NCBI RefSeq assembly: GCF_020217465.1
Contig: NZ_CP084115.1
Span: 1,984,001-2,048,000, forward strand
Length of the DNA: 64,000 nucleotides
From: Cobetia amphilecti
Lineage (GTDB): Bacteria; Pseudomonadota; Gammaproteobacteria; Pseudomonadales; Halomonadaceae
Reading direction: 5' to 3'
Shown here: positions 9,255 through 18,588 of the stretch, one piece after another
Layout: each line of letters begins with the position of its first letter
How positions within the stretch are numbered: position 1 is the first letter of the stretch
Position numbers and translations under genes: made by a program
Notes under the pieces: model-generated
Seen by the model: the letters and a program-made list of their open reading frames with translations, nothing else
What the model was told of the DNA's origin: nothing
Databases searched by the model: none

Positions 9255-9332
9255 CGGTGGAACGCCAGTGGGTGGCAGAGTCGCGAAAGAGTGTGCGCGG
9301 GCAAGCGAGAGAGCAGGCGCTGGCAAGCGAAA

Positions 9333-9361
9333 ACGCCCGGCAGGCGAACCTGACCGGGCGT
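9333..9361 (-). terminator. terminator of the formate dehydrogenase operon
   Basis: ACGCCCGG pairs with CCGGGCGT, with an inner CAGG/CCTG stem and a CGAA loop. On the minus strand the stem is followed by TTTTCGCTT. It lies 35 bases past the last gene of the operon. Confidence 0.75.
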
Positions 9362-9395
9362 ATCTTCACTCATCCAGCGGATGTCTGACGCCGCG

Positions 9396-10442
9396 CTAAT
9401 TCGGACGTTGCTGACGTGCCAGGCTATCGTCAGGTGCCGTGGCGGGGTCTGCTGCCGGGTCTGCCGCTTCGGCCTGCTTGACCTCGTCGTACCACAGATT
9501 GTGGTGCTGCTTGGCCCAAGTCTCATCGACGTAACCGGTCTTCATGCCCTCGAAGGCACCCTCGGTACCAGCGGTGCCGATATAGATGTGGCCGAAGGAC
9601 ACCGCGATCAGCATCAGCGAGGCGATGCCGTGGAAGACATTGGCCCACTGCATGTTGTCACGCGTCTGGCCGAAGATCGGGAAGTCCAGTACCAGCCCGC
9701 TGGCAATCACTACCAGGCCGACCGTCGCCAGAATCCAGTACCAGGCCTTTTCTCCACCATTGGCGAAGCCGGCGTCCGGATGCTTGCCCTTCATCATGCC
9801 GCCACCCTGACGGAACCAGTCAAGGTCATGCTTTTTGGGAAGATTGAGCTTCAGCCACTTGGCCAGCACCAGGATCAGCATGATCGAGAACAGGGGCCCC
9901 ACATAGTTGTGGATCACCTTGGTCGCCATGATCATGTTGGCCCAGAACACATCCCCGAATACATTGCGGAACACGAACTTGCCCCACAGCAGATTGATGC
10001 CGGTGATGGCCAGCGTCAGGAACAGCGTCGCCAGCGTCCAGTGCATGGCGCGCTCCAGTGCCGTCCAGCGCAGCATCAGCTTGCCGCTGCGCGGATGGTC
10101 CAGATTGTTGCGTCCCACCAGCAGGTAGAAGATCACCAGCACGGCCAGCATGCCACCCAGTGCGATCAGGCCGCCCGGTGAGATCCAGCGATTGCGGATC
10201 TGACGCCAGGTCTCGCCGCTCTGGTTGATCAGGCTGTAGTTGGAGTCATGTCGGCTGTCTATGGAGTTGCCCCCATTCTTGACCTGCCGCCAGGTATCGG
10301 CGTCCACCGTGCCGACCGCCTGACCGATCTCGCCGTCAGGGTTCGCGGCCAGTGCCTGAGGAGCCAGCCAGAGACTGGCCAGCATCAGGCACAGAAACAT
10401 GGCGACCACGGTCAACCGTGAAGCTGTAAAGTGCGCGCGCAT
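9396..10442 (-). CDS. fdhC: formate dehydrogenase cytochrome b (gamma) subunit
   Basis: This 348-residue membrane subunit carries heme b and passes electrons from the FdhAB pair to quinone. An N-terminal signal segment ends near ALAANPDGE at residue 33. At least four further membrane helices follow, near 93-110, 135-155, 180-195 and 235-255. His residues in ERAMHWTLA, KVIHNYVGP, NVFHGIASL and SFGHIYIG are plausible heme ligands. AAGGAGG precedes the ATG by six bases. It is the last gene of the cluster, nine bases after fdhB, and is followed by a hairpin. The C-terminal 30 residues are Ala/Pro/Asp rich and variable. Confidence 0.92.
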   Translation of the reverse strand: MRAHFTASRLTVVAMFLCLMLASLWLAPQALAANPDGEIGQAVGTVDADTWRQVKNGGNSIDSRHDSNYSLINQSGETWRQIRNRWISPGGLIALGGMLAVLVIFYLLVGRNNLDHPRSGKLMLRWTALERAMHWTLATLFLTLAITGINLLWGKFVFRNVFGDVFWANMIMATKVIHNYVGPLFSIMLILVLAKWLKLNLPKKHDLDWFRQGGGMMKGKHPDAGFANGGEKAWYWILATVGLVVIASGLVLDFPIFGQTRDNMQWANVFHGIASLMLIAVSFGHIYIGTAGTEGAFEGMKTGYVDETWAKQHHNLWYDEVKQAEAADPAADPATAPDDSLARQQRPN

Positions 10443-10451
10443 GTCGCCTCC

Positions 10452-11111
10452 TTACCCCTTGCGGGCTGCGTCGTAGGCCAGGTGGTCCGCCTGCTGAACG
10501 CTGCTGGTGGTCAGGTTGGCAGAGGTTTCCGGATGGCTGGCCTTGTCGACCGGCGACCAGGCGCCGTCTTCATGGCCCCGATAGACCACACGCTGACGGA
10601 AGATGTCGGAGACGGTCTCGGCATCGCCGGCCAGCAGGGCCTTGGTGGAGCACATCTCGGCGCACAGCGGCAGCTTGCCTTCGCTGATGCGGTTGGCACC
10701 GTACTTCTCGAACTCTTCTTCCGGGCTCTCGGCCGGGCCACCGGCGCAGAAGGTGCACTTGTCCATCTTGCCGCGCTCGCCGAAGGCGCCTTGCTGCGGG
10801 AACTGCGGGGCGCCGAACGGGCAGGCGTACAGGCAGTAGCCGCAGCCGATGCAGATGTCCTTGTCGTGCAGGACGATACCGTCATCGGTCTTGTAGAAGC
10901 AGTCGGTGGGGCAGACCGCCATGCACGGCGCGTCATCGCAATGCATGCACGCCACCGAGATGGAGACTTCACTCGGCTTGCCGTCGTCCAGGGTCACCAC
11001 GCGGCGACGCTGAACGCCCCATTCGGTCTCGTTGGCGTTCTTGCAGGCTGTCACGCAGCCATTGCACTCGATGCAGCGCTCTGCATCACACAAAAATTTC
11101 ATCTGGGCCAT
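10452..11111 (-). CDS. fdhB: formate dehydrogenase iron-sulfur (beta) subunit
   Basis: This 219-residue ferredoxin-like subunit links FdhA to the cytochrome b. Cys clusters for four 4Fe-4S centres are visible: CDAERCIECNGCVTACKN near 9-26, CMHCDDAPCMAVCPTDC near 55-71, CIGCGYCLYACPFGAPQ near 88-104, and CTFC near 120 paired with a later Cys. There is no signal peptide, so export would depend on the Tat signal of FdhA (inference). A good AAGGAG site precedes the ATG. It lies 130 bases after fdhA and nine bases before the cytochrome b gene. Confidence 0.95.
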   Translation of the reverse strand: MAQMKFLCDAERCIECNGCVTACKNANETEWGVQRRRVVTLDDGKPSEVSISVACMHCDDAPCMAVCPTDCFYKTDDGIVLHDKDICIGCGYCLYACPFGAPQFPQQGAFGERGKMDKCTFCAGGPAESPEEEFEKYGANRISEGKLPLCAEMCSTKALLAGDAETVSDIFRQRVVYRGHEDGAWSPVDKASHPETSANLTTSSVQQADHLAYDAARKG

Positions 11112-11241
11112 GGTGCTTCTCCTTCACGGCCTGTCGCCGGGTTCCTCGGTCAACAGGCCGGATGATTCTGGTAACGGATACGTCCGATCGTGTCTTGCGC
11201 TGCGTCCGGGCCGCGTCATCGGGACGCGGCCGTCACTCGAG

Positions 11242-14097
11242 TCAGGCGAGGCTGACGCGGCTGACGCGGCACAAGGTGACCTTGGTTTCCTGCATCAGGG
11301 TCACGGGGTCGTAGCCGTAGGTGGTCGCGGTATTGGCCGATTCACCGAGCACATAGGGCACGGTACCTTCCGGATAGCGGGACTCGAGGGATTCGCCCTC
11401 GTAATGCCCACCGAAGTGGAAGGGCATGAAGACGACATCCGGGCCGACACGCTCGGTGACCATCGCCATCACCTTGACGCGGCCGCCCTCGGCGCCCTCG
11501 ACCCAGACCATGTCGCCGTCCTTGATGCCCTGGTCATTGGCCAGTGCCGGATTGATCTCGACGAACATCTCCTGCTGCAGCTCGGCCAGCCACGGAATGG
11601 AACGTGTCTCTTCGCCACCCCCTTCGTATTCCACCAGGCGGCCCGAGGTCAGGGTGATCGGGTACTTGGCGCTGACGTCCTTCTCCTGGATGGAGGCGTA
11701 GAGCGTCGGCAGGCGATAGATGGACTCGGAATCCGGCCAGGTCGGGTAGTCCTTCACCAGGTCGCGACGCGCGGTATACAGCGGCTCGCGGTGCTTGGGG
11801 ATCGGGTCCGGGAAGGTCCACACCAGGGCACGCGCCTTGGCGTTGCCATACGGCATGCAGCCATGCTTGATGCACACGCGCTGGATGCCGCCAGAGAGAT
11901 CGGTCTTCCAGTTCTTGCCTTCCGCCGCCTGCTTTTCCTCGGCCGTCAGGTCATCCCACCAGCCCAGCTGCTTGAGCAGCTTGTCGGTGAATTCCGGATA
12001 GCCATCCTCGATCTCGGCGCCCTTGGACCAGGAGCCTTCCGCGAGGATGTTGGTGCCGTTGTGCTCCACGCCATAACGCGCGCGGAAGTTGCCGCCACCC
12101 TCGGCCACCGTCTTGGAGGTGTCATACAGGATGGGCGAGCCCGGGTGACCCATCTCCGGCGTGCCCCAGCACGGCCAGGGCAGGCCGTAGAAGTCGCCGT
12201 TGGCCGGGCCGCCACGGGCCTTGAGCGTCTCGAAGTCGAAGGTGTGCCAGTTCTGCTGGTGAGCCTTCAGGCGTTCAGGGCTCTGGGCGGTGTAACCCAC
12301 CGTCCACATGCCGGCATTGAACTCGCGCGTGATGTCCTCGACGACGGGCACGCTGCCCTCGACCTTGATGTTGCGGAACAGCTCGTCGGCGAAGCCCAGC
12401 TTGCGAGACAGCAGGTACATGATCTCGTGGTCAGGCTTGGACTCGAACATCGGCTCGATGACCTGATCGCGCCACTGCAGGGAGCGGCTTGAGTTGGTCA
12501 CGCTGCCGGTGGTCTCGAACTGGGTCGCGGCCGGCAGCAGGTAGACGCCGTCGGTACGGTCGTGCATGACGGCGGCGATGGTCGGGTAGGGGTCGACCAC
12601 CACCATCATGTCCAGCTTGGCCATCGCCTTCTTCATCTCCGGCCCGCGGGTCTGGGAGTTGACGGCATGACCCCAGTAGAACATCGCCTTGAGCGCGGTG
12701 CGCTGGGAGATGCGGTCCGGGTTCTCGAGCACGCCATCGACCCAGCGCGAGACGGTGATGCCGTTGGTGTGCATCGGCTTGCCGTCGTGATATTCGGTCT
12801 GGTCGTAGCGGTTCTGGATCCATTCGTAATCGACGTTCCAGACCTTGGACCAGTGCTTCCACGCGCCTTCTGAGAGGCCGTAGTAGCCCGGCAGGGAGTG
12901 GGACATCAGGCCCAGATCCGTGGCGCCCTGGACGTTGTCGTGGCCACGGAAGATGTTGGCGCCGCCACCGGACTTGCCGATGTTGCCCAGCGCCAGTTCC
13001 AGGATGCAGTAGGCGCGGGTGTTGTTGTTGCCGGTGGTGTGCTGGGTGCCGCCCATGCACCACACGACGCTGCCCGGACGGTTCTGGGACAGCCGGCGCG
13101 CGACGTCGAGCATGTCGGCCTCGGCTACGCCGGTGATGCGCTCGACTTCCGCCGGCGGGAACTTGGCGACTTCGGCACGCACTTCATCCATGCCGTAGAC
13201 ACGCTGCTGGATGTAGGCCTCATCTTCCCAGCCGTTCTCGAAGATGTGCCACAGCAGGCCCCAGATGTAGGCGACATCGGTACCCGGACGCAGGCGCACG
13301 TACTTGTTGGCCTTGGCGGCGGTCCGCGTGAAGCGCGGATCGACGACGATGATCTCGGCGTTGGAGCGCTCCTTGGCCAGCAGGATGTGCTGCATGGCCA
13401 CCGGATGCGCTTCGGACGGGTTGGAACCGATGAACAGGATCGAACGACAGTTGTGCATGTCGTTGAAGGAGTTGGTCATCGCCCCGTAGCCCCAGGTATT
13501 CGCGACCCCGGCCACCGTGGTGGAGTGGCAGATACGCGCCTGGTGATCGACGTTGTTGGTGCCGAACAGGGCCGCGAACTTGCGCATCAGGTAGGCCTGT
13601 TCATTGCTGAACTTGGCCGAGCCCAGCCAGTAGATGCTATCGGGGCCGTGCTCCTTGGTGAGCTCGAGCACCTTGTCGCCGACTTCCTCGATGGCCTGCT
13701 CCCAGGAGAGCTTCTTCCACTTGCCACCTTCGAGCTTCATCGGGTACTTGAGGCGACGGTCAGAGTGACCATGCTCACGCAGCGATGCGCCCTTGGCGCA
13801 GTGCGCGCCACGGTTGAAGGGGTGATCGAAGGCGGGTTCCTGCTTGGTCCAGACACCTTCCTGGACCTCGGCATAGACGCCGCAGCCCACGGAGCAGTGT
13901 GAGCAGATGGTGCGCTTCGTCTCGACCGGCGCATCAGACACTTCGGTCTTGGCTTCGGCGCGTTTCATCATCGGGGCGGCCATGAAGCTCGCGGCGGCAA
14001 GGCCGCCGGTGGCGACACCGCTGCGTTTCAGGAACTGGCGGCGGTTGATGCCGAGTCCTGAGGTCTCTTTGGCAGAGGGGGTGGGGGTCAGTCGCAT
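11242..14097 (-). CDS. fdhA: formate dehydrogenase catalytic (alpha) subunit, Tat-exported, cysteine type
   Basis: This 951-residue molybdopterin oxidoreductase oxidises formate to CO2. A Tat motif RRQFLK lies at 19-24, followed by a hydrophobic stretch. A 4Fe-4S site is formed by Cys65, Cys68, Cys72 and Cys100. The metal ligand is Cys190 in DHQARICHS, read as TGC, where E. coli FdnG has selenocysteine, so no Sec decoding is needed. The C-terminal molybdopterin-binding domain starts near PITLTSGRLVEYEGGG. The start at 14097 has GAGGAG upstream; ATG 14127 gives ten more residues but no ribosome site. It follows the small Tat protein by 214 bases. Periplasmic location is inferred from the Tat signal. 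Confidence 0.95.
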   Translation of the reverse strand: MRLTPTPSAKETSGLGINRRQFLKRSGVATGGLAAASFMAAPMMKRAEAKTEVSDAPVETKRTICSHCSVGCGVYAEVQEGVWTKQEPAFDHPFNRGAHCAKGASLREHGHSDRRLKYPMKLEGGKWKKLSWEQAIEEVGDKVLELTKEHGPDSIYWLGSAKFSNEQAYLMRKFAALFGTNNVDHQARICHSTTVAGVANTWGYGAMTNSFNDMHNCRSILFIGSNPSEAHPVAMQHILLAKERSNAEIIVVDPRFTRTAAKANKYVRLRPGTDVAYIWGLLWHIFENGWEDEAYIQQRVYGMDEVRAEVAKFPPAEVERITGVAEADMLDVARRLSQNRPGSVVWCMGGTQHTTGNNNTRAYCILELALGNIGKSGGGANIFRGHDNVQGATDLGLMSHSLPGYYGLSEGAWKHWSKVWNVDYEWIQNRYDQTEYHDGKPMHTNGITVSRWVDGVLENPDRISQRTALKAMFYWGHAVNSQTRGPEMKKAMAKLDMMVVVDPYPTIAAVMHDRTDGVYLLPAATQFETTGSVTNSSRSLQWRDQVIEPMFESKPDHEIMYLLSRKLGFADELFRNIKVEGSVPVVEDITREFNAGMWTVGYTAQSPERLKAHQQNWHTFDFETLKARGGPANGDFYGLPWPCWGTPEMGHPGSPILYDTSKTVAEGGGNFRARYGVEHNGTNILAEGSWSKGAEIEDGYPEFTDKLLKQLGWWDDLTAEEKQAAEGKNWKTDLSGGIQRVCIKHGCMPYGNAKARALVWTFPDPIPKHREPLYTARRDLVKDYPTWPDSESIYRLPTLYASIQEKDVSAKYPITLTSGRLVEYEGGGEETRSIPWLAELQQEMFVEINPALANDQGIKDGDMVWVEGAEGGRVKVMAMVTERVGPDVVFMPFHFGGHYEGESLESRYPEGTVPYVLGESANTATTYGYDPVTLMQETKVTLCRVSRVSLA

Positions 14098-14311
14098 GAC
14101 ATCATCTCTCCTCGTCACCCGAATCATTGCCCGGGCCGCGTGAGCGGGTCAGGGGGCAATGTCGGGAGCGGCGGTCTTTCAGATCAGGGGCAGTCCTGAT
14201 CCGTGCCGACTTGTCACTGTCGATGGCGGGCGGAAACCTCTCCGCGCTGCCCGTTGTTCAGGCCGCTGGCCGCGCGCATGGCGCAGGCTCGGGGCACTGT
14301 CTGTCTAGCAT

Positions 14312-14539
14312 TCAGTCACGCAGCGTGGCGTAGAAGGCCTTGACGTGATCACTCTCGCGATAGTTGTCACTGCCCTTGTCCTTGACGGGGGCCTCTGGCG
14401 CGGCCTGGTCCGGAATCACGGCACCGGCCAATGACCCTGCTGCGGCAACCCCTACGGTGCTGGCGCCCAGTACACGCAGGAATTTGCGGCGCCCCTGGCG
14501 CGCCTGGTTATGGCTGTCTTTTGCGTCATCAGTCTTCAT
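14312..14539 (-). CDS. small twin-arginine protein of formate dehydrogenase cluster (FdhX-like)
   Basis: This 75-residue protein begins MKTDDAKDSHNQARQ, carries a Tat-like motif GRRKFLRVLG near 17-26, and then an Ala/Gly-rich hydrophobic stretch. It ends YRESDHVKAFYATLRD, a conserved tail of the small proteins that precede fdhA in many FdhABC operons. The start at 14539 has AGGAG six bases upstream. In-frame upstream codons reach 14650 but overlap the TorD-like gene. A role in assembly or export of FdhA is inferred from position only. Confidence 0.82.
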   Translation of the reverse strand: MKTDDAKDSHNQARQGRRKFLRVLGASTVGVAAAGSLAGAVIPDQAAPEAPVKDKGSDNYRESDHVKAFYATLRD

Positions 14540-14624
14540 GCTGATCTCCTGTCGGCAATGCTGCTGGGTGATGCGAGATGGATAGCGTTGCAGTCTCGAA
14601 TGTTGCTTCACGTCATGCGTGACA

Positions 14625-15401
14625 TCAGTGTCTTGCGTCGGGCGCCACACTGGCTGGCGTGACGAGCTGGACGGCCTCGGCCGTCACCTGCACGCCAGAG
14701 TTGTTTTCGGTCGCCGCATGCAGCGGGATCGAGTCACCGAGGTTCAGGCGCTCTGCCCGCAGGAAGGCCTGCCCCAGGTAGCCGACGGCGGCATAGAAGG
14801 GGCTCTCGCGTCCCGCGAGGTCGGCGCAGCAGCGCTCGCCCCAGCTGGCCACATGGCGGCGGAAGAAATTGACCTGCTCGCCGGGCACCTCATCGATCAG
14901 CATGGCCATCACCTCGCACAGTGCGCCGAGGTGATCCTCGGGCTCATGCACATCGCTCTGGCGTTCGAAGCCGAGACGTTTCAGGTCCTGGCGCAGGGCG
15001 ACCAGCGGCATTTCCATCAGCGAGCCGGTGAGGTACCAGCTGGCGTAGGGCACTACCTCGCCCTGCACCACGCCTACCAGGCTCTGGAAGAAGTCGTCTT
15101 CCAGACGGCGCGAGTCGCTGACGCGGGCGGCCAATGACAGCGACGCCAGCGCGCGCGGCAGTTGTTGCTCGGCGGCCCCGGGCAGGCTGATTGCGTCATG
15201 GTCGAGTTCGGCCAGAAAGTCGATCAGTTCCGCATCCGGTGCCGCGCGCAATAGCCGCGCCAGCAGCCGGTAGAGGTCGGCGCGCAATGCCTGCTGTTCT
15301 TCACTATGGCTTATCAGAGAGTCGGCCGCAGTGGTGTCAGGTGCACGATCGTCAGTCCCACCTGCTGCAAAGTCGTCGGGAGTCGACGTGGGTGATGTCA
15401 T
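14625..15401 (-). CDS. TorD/DmsD-family molybdoenzyme chaperone
   Basis: This 258-residue protein has the all-helical TorD fold signature: LRADLYRLLARLLRAAPDAE near 39, YASWYLTGSLMEMPL near 119, and the EPEDHLGALCEVMAMLI motif near 153, in which E-P-x-D-H is family diagnostic. Such chaperones bind Tat signal peptides and hold the apo-enzyme for cofactor insertion; FdhA is the obvious client here. The ATG at 15401 lies four bases after the polyferredoxin gene. An upstream in-frame ATG at 15425 would overlap that gene and has no ribosome site. The N-terminal 30 residues are disordered. Confidence 0.88.
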   Translation of the reverse strand: MTSPTSTPDDFAAGGTDDRAPDTTAADSLISHSEEQQALRADLYRLLARLLRAAPDAELIDFLAELDHDAISLPGAAEQQLPRALASLSLAARVSDSRRLEDDFFQSLVGVVQGEVVPYASWYLTGSLMEMPLVALRQDLKRLGFERQSDVHEPEDHLGALCEVMAMLIDEVPGEQVNFFRRHVASWGERCCADLAGRESPFYAAVGYLGQAFLRAERLNLGDSIPLHAATENNSGVQVTAEAVQLVTPASVAPDARH

Positions 15402-15405
15402 TGGC

Positions 15406-17322
15406 TCAAACCTTGAGTTGGGCATCGGGATTGCGTGCCATTTCGTGCCAGATGTCCTTGACGCGGCAATCGCTGCACATCTTCAGGCGCAGTGCGCCAT
15501 CGCCCTGGAAGTAGGCATGCGAGGCCAGTTTGGTCTGCATCGCCGTGATGGTGGCGGTGGAGCCGAACGGCGTGCCGCAGCTGATGCAGGGGAAGGGCAC
15601 ATCCTGCTTGATCAGCTGCGGTTCGCGCCGCACGTCGGGCTGCGGGGCAAAGCCAGGCGTCAGGGTGATGACCTGCTCTGGGCATGCCTGCTCGCACAGG
15701 CCACACTGCACGCAGTCACCTTGAGTGAAGGATAGTGCAGGCGACGTGCGATTGGCCGAGAGGGCGCTGGTCGGGCAGACGGCGACGCAGCCCTGACACA
15801 GCGTGCAGTTGTCGCTGTCGACGTTCACCACGCCGAAGGGCGCGCCTGTCGGCACGGCGACGCTGTCCTGCGCCAGGTCCGCGACCGACAGGGTCGCCAG
15901 GTGATCGAGCACCCGATTGAGGCGTTCGCGCTTGCCGGGGCGTGCCTGCGGCTGACCCAGCAGCCAGTCACGGGCGATCGGCTGGCTGGGCTGCTGCTCT
16001 TCTTCACTGTCCGCGCCCGGTGCCAGAGCGACACACAGCGGCGTGATCAGGGGTAGGGCTTCAGTCTCGTAGCTATCCATTTGTGGCAGGGGGGATGGCA
16101 AAGAGACGAAGCGAATGCGCGGCTCGCCACTGTCCGCATTGGCAAGCCCCATGCTGTCGAGCAGGGTCAGTGCCAGGCGACGTTCGCTATCGAGCTGCTG
16201 GTGCTGGCCTGCGGGCAGGTCGTGGGGCAGTTCGACGATGACCTGCGTCGCGCCGAGTGCGAGAGCGGCCAGCCACTCGTCGTGCCCGGTGGCGGAGATT
16301 TCCTCGAGGGTGATATCGAGGCAGCGCTCTTGGTCGACACTCGCCAGGGCAGTCTGCGAGGCAGGGGATTGCTCCAGGCGATAGCGCAGCAGCGGGTAGA
16401 GGCCACCGCCATCCTGATAGCGCTCCAGCAGGCGCTGGATCTGCTCCATGCGCTGCTCGGCCGGGGGCTGGGTGAAGCTCAGCGCGCCGGTCGGGCAGGC
16501 GCTGACGCAGCTGGCCGCGCCGTGGCACAGGTAAGGGTCGATCTCGATATGCGCATTGCGACGACCGGCCACCGAGAAGATGGCATCGGCGCTGCACGAC
16601 GACAGGCAACGCGTACAGCCGATATTGCCGGCACTGGAGTGCGCGCAGGTATCGAGATTGACGGTCACGTAATTCGGTTTGTCGAAGTTGCCGATCAGAC
16701 CCGCGAACTGCATGGCCCAGGCGGTCAGCTGTGACAGTGATTCCTGAGAGGCCTCAGCATCGGCGACCAGCTGATCCAGCTCGGCGATGACGTCCGCGCC
16801 GGCTTGCAGATAGCCGGGCGGTGGCAGTTCCGCCTGGTTGAGCGGCTGGCTGGACAGGTCGGCGATCAGGTCGAAATGGGTCGCGCTGCCAGCACCTTGC
16901 GGCACCAGCGCGGCAGCCAGATTGACGCCATCACTGGCAAGGCTGAACTGGCCGAGGTGACCGCTCAGCGCGAGCATGTCACGCGGGGCACTGTGCACAG
17001 GCAGCGACTCACTGGCGGCGAGATGCTGTTCATCCATCGTCACCAGCGCACTGTTGTCCTGCTCACTGATCAATAGTGCCAGCGGCAGCTGAGCGGTGGC
17101 CGGCAGGCGGGACAGCAGACTCGCCAGTGCTCGCACTCGTGCTTCGCTGCCGATGATCACGGTGCGTCCCTGACTGTGATAGCGGATGGGGGCGCTACCG
17201 GCATCCGTCGCCAACAGCGGCAGACTTGAGGCAGGCGAGCCACCCATGGCGGATGACAGGGCGCGTTGGCGTGCTTGTTGATTGAGGGCGCGCTGAGCGC
17301 TCTCGAGGCTTGAGCTGAGCAT
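15406..17322 (-). CDS. multi-cluster 4Fe-4S protein of the formate dehydrogenase operon
   Basis: This protein of about 638 residues has a Cys-poor N-terminal third and two ferredoxin regions. The first carries NIGCTRCLSSCSADAIF and CHGAASCVSACPTGALSF. The second carries CTLCQGCVAVCPTSALS and CVQCGLCEQACPEQVI. Two more pairs, CISCG and CSDCR, lie near the C-terminus. No signal peptide is visible, so it is probably cytoplasmic and donates or accepts electrons during FdhA maturation or turnover (inference from operon). The second ATG at 17322 has AAGGA at good spacing; the ATG at 17328 does not. Homologues occur with DUF3305/3306 genes. Confidence 0.85.
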   Translation of the reverse strand: MLSSSLESAQRALNQQARQRALSSAMGGSPASSLPLLATDAGSAPIRYHSQGRTVIIGSEARVRALASLLSRLPATAQLPLALLISEQDNSALVTMDEQHLAASESLPVHSAPRDMLALSGHLGQFSLASDGVNLAAALVPQGAGSATHFDLIADLSSQPLNQAELPPPGYLQAGADVIAELDQLVADAEASQESLSQLTAWAMQFAGLIGNFDKPNYVTVNLDTCAHSSAGNIGCTRCLSSCSADAIFSVAGRRNAHIEIDPYLCHGAASCVSACPTGALSFTQPPAEQRMEQIQRLLERYQDGGGLYPLLRYRLEQSPASQTALASVDQERCLDITLEEISATGHDEWLAALALGATQVIVELPHDLPAGQHQQLDSERRLALTLLDSMGLANADSGEPRIRFVSLPSPLPQMDSYETEALPLITPLCVALAPGADSEEEQQPSQPIARDWLLGQPQARPGKRERLNRVLDHLATLSVADLAQDSVAVPTGAPFGVVNVDSDNCTLCQGCVAVCPTSALSANRTSPALSFTQGDCVQCGLCEQACPEQVITLTPGFAPQPDVRREPQLIKQDVPFPCISCGTPFGSTATITAMQTKLASHAYFQGDGALRLKMCSDCRVKDIWHEMARNPDAQLKV

Positions 17323-17802
17323 CCTCATCCTTATTCGGTCGTGGCGGACCTTGCATGCAAGCTGCCGTCAGGTGGCAGGCGGATGATGCAGGTCCCGGTC
17401 GTCGCTGATTCTCGCGGTCTCTCGCGGTCAGAGCCGGGTCGGCGATCGACAGTCGTTCAGTGGGGGATTCATGACAGGCCAACCATCTTTGCATGCTGTT
17501 GATGACATTGCCGTTTTCACGCCCGGCGAGAAGAGGGGCGCGGTCAGGTCGCGCAGGCACTCATCAGCGCAGGCGGTTGACGCCAGTCATCATCTTCAAG
17601 GGTTGGCATGTCATGCTGAATCTTGCATGTGCGTTGCAGTCAGTGCGCCTTGATGAGGCGCGTCAGGGTGACCCATGAGGCATCAGGATGACCTCGGTCA
17701 GACGTATCCGGCTTACTCGTGGGTCATAATGACGCATGTTGATTGTGCGGTGCGTCATCCTGACGCCTTGGCGCTGGAGGCGTCTGTGGGGCCAGCCCCG
17801 GC
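17323..17802. other. intergenic gap inside the formate dehydrogenase cluster
   Basis: This 480-base gap lies between the DUF3306 gene and the polyferredoxin gene, both on the minus strand. Short open frames here have no family features or codon bias and are not called. It probably holds an internal promoter; I see no confident sigma-70 boxes and no hairpin. Confidence 0.5.
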
Positions 17803-18588
17803 TCACGGCTTGTGGCGGACGCCGCCGACATCATCTGACGCGGGAGCTGGCTCGCGCGAGTCTTCTGCTCGTATCGCTTGCGGGTCAGGCGACTCGACTA
17901 TCTCGTCGCTGGGCGTCGCGTGTGACTCGCCCACTGGCGCCTCACCGTCAGGCGCCTGCTCAGCGATCTGGTCGTCTGTCTCCTGCGCCGTATCCGCCTG
18001 GGGTGTCTCGCTTGCCTCACCGAGCTTTTCCAGGCCTTCTTCGACCTTGCGGGTCCAGCTGCGCAGCGTGTCGGCGACACCTTCGGCGAGCGGGCGCATC
18101 TGGGAGAAGTCCTGGTCGTAGTCATCCAGCCCATCGCGCACCGAGTGCTCGCCCCCCATGAAGATGCGTCGCAGCGCACGCTGGCGTAGCGCCGGGTCCA
18201 CGCCGCTCTGCATGAAGGCGCTGATGTCGGCGTCTGGGGTCAGGGTGTCCGGGTCTGGCAGCTCGATGACTGGCACTTCAGCGTTGTCAGCGTCTGCTGC
18301 CTGCTGATCGCTCTCGGCGGTTGCCTGCTCTGCTGCCTGCTCTGCTGCCGAGGAGGGGCTATCGCCGCTCAGGGATTCGTGCTGCGAGCCGCGCGCTGCA
18401 GGGGTGTCAGCGCTACTTTCAGAGGCGACTCCCACCTGTGACGGCGGAAGGCTGTCGGCTTTACTCACCTCGGTGCTGTCCGGCTGTGACAGTTGGTCTT
18501 CACGGCGGCTGTCGCCTTGCTTGCGGCGTGACCAGCGCGAGAACAGCCCTTCATGGGCAGGGCTTGCGTTGTCGTCGTGCTGGCTCAT
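17803..18588 (-). CDS. DUF3306 family protein
   Basis: This 261-residue protein is mostly low complexity (Ser/Glu/Ala/Asp) around a conserved core: VIELPDPDTLTPDADISAF followed by VDPALRQRALRRIF near 105-143, which identifies DUF3306. An N-terminal FSRWSRRK motif is also typical. It overlaps the DUF3305 gene by four bases (ATGA). Function is unknown; the family co-occurs with FdhABC-type formate dehydrogenases and is presumed to aid assembly. The acidic C-terminal tail is unlike most relatives in length, as far as I can judge. Confidence 0.85.
   Translation of the reverse strand: MSQHDDNASPAHEGLFSRWSRRKQGDSRREDQLSQPDSTEVSKADSLPPSQVGVASESSADTPAARGSQHESLSGDSPSSAAEQAAEQATAESDQQAADADNAEVPVIELPDPDTLTPDADISAFMQSGVDPALRQRALRRIFMGGEHSVRDGLDDYDQDFSQMRPLAEGVADTLRSWTRKVEEGLEKLGEASETPQADTAQETDDQIAEQAPDGEAPVGESHATPSDEIVESPDPQAIRAEDSREPAPASDDVGGVRHKP

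Larger units (their letters stand above)
9083..9395. other. intergenic: repeats, terminator, promoter of the DUF1244-moaB-moeA operon
   Basis: No convincing gene is seen. The stretch holds the formate dehydrogenase operon terminator at 9333-9361 and four 12-bp repeats at 9207-9254. The region next to 9083 must hold the promoter of the moaB-moeA operon, but I could not pick out confident -35/-10 boxes. Confidence 0.6.

Noticed and set aside
13525-13545. Selenocysteine codon in FdhA
   Set aside because: The codon for the metal ligand in DHQARICHS reads TGC on the minus strand, so it is cysteine; there is no in-frame TGA.
12898-13902. 334-codon plus-strand frame inside fdhA
   Set aside because: Antisense to the molybdopterin oxidoreductase, no motif of its own.
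17471-17678. Short plus-strand frames in the gap between the DUF3306 and polyferredoxin genes
   Set aside because: Two overlapping 60-codon frames with no ribosome site or recognisable features.
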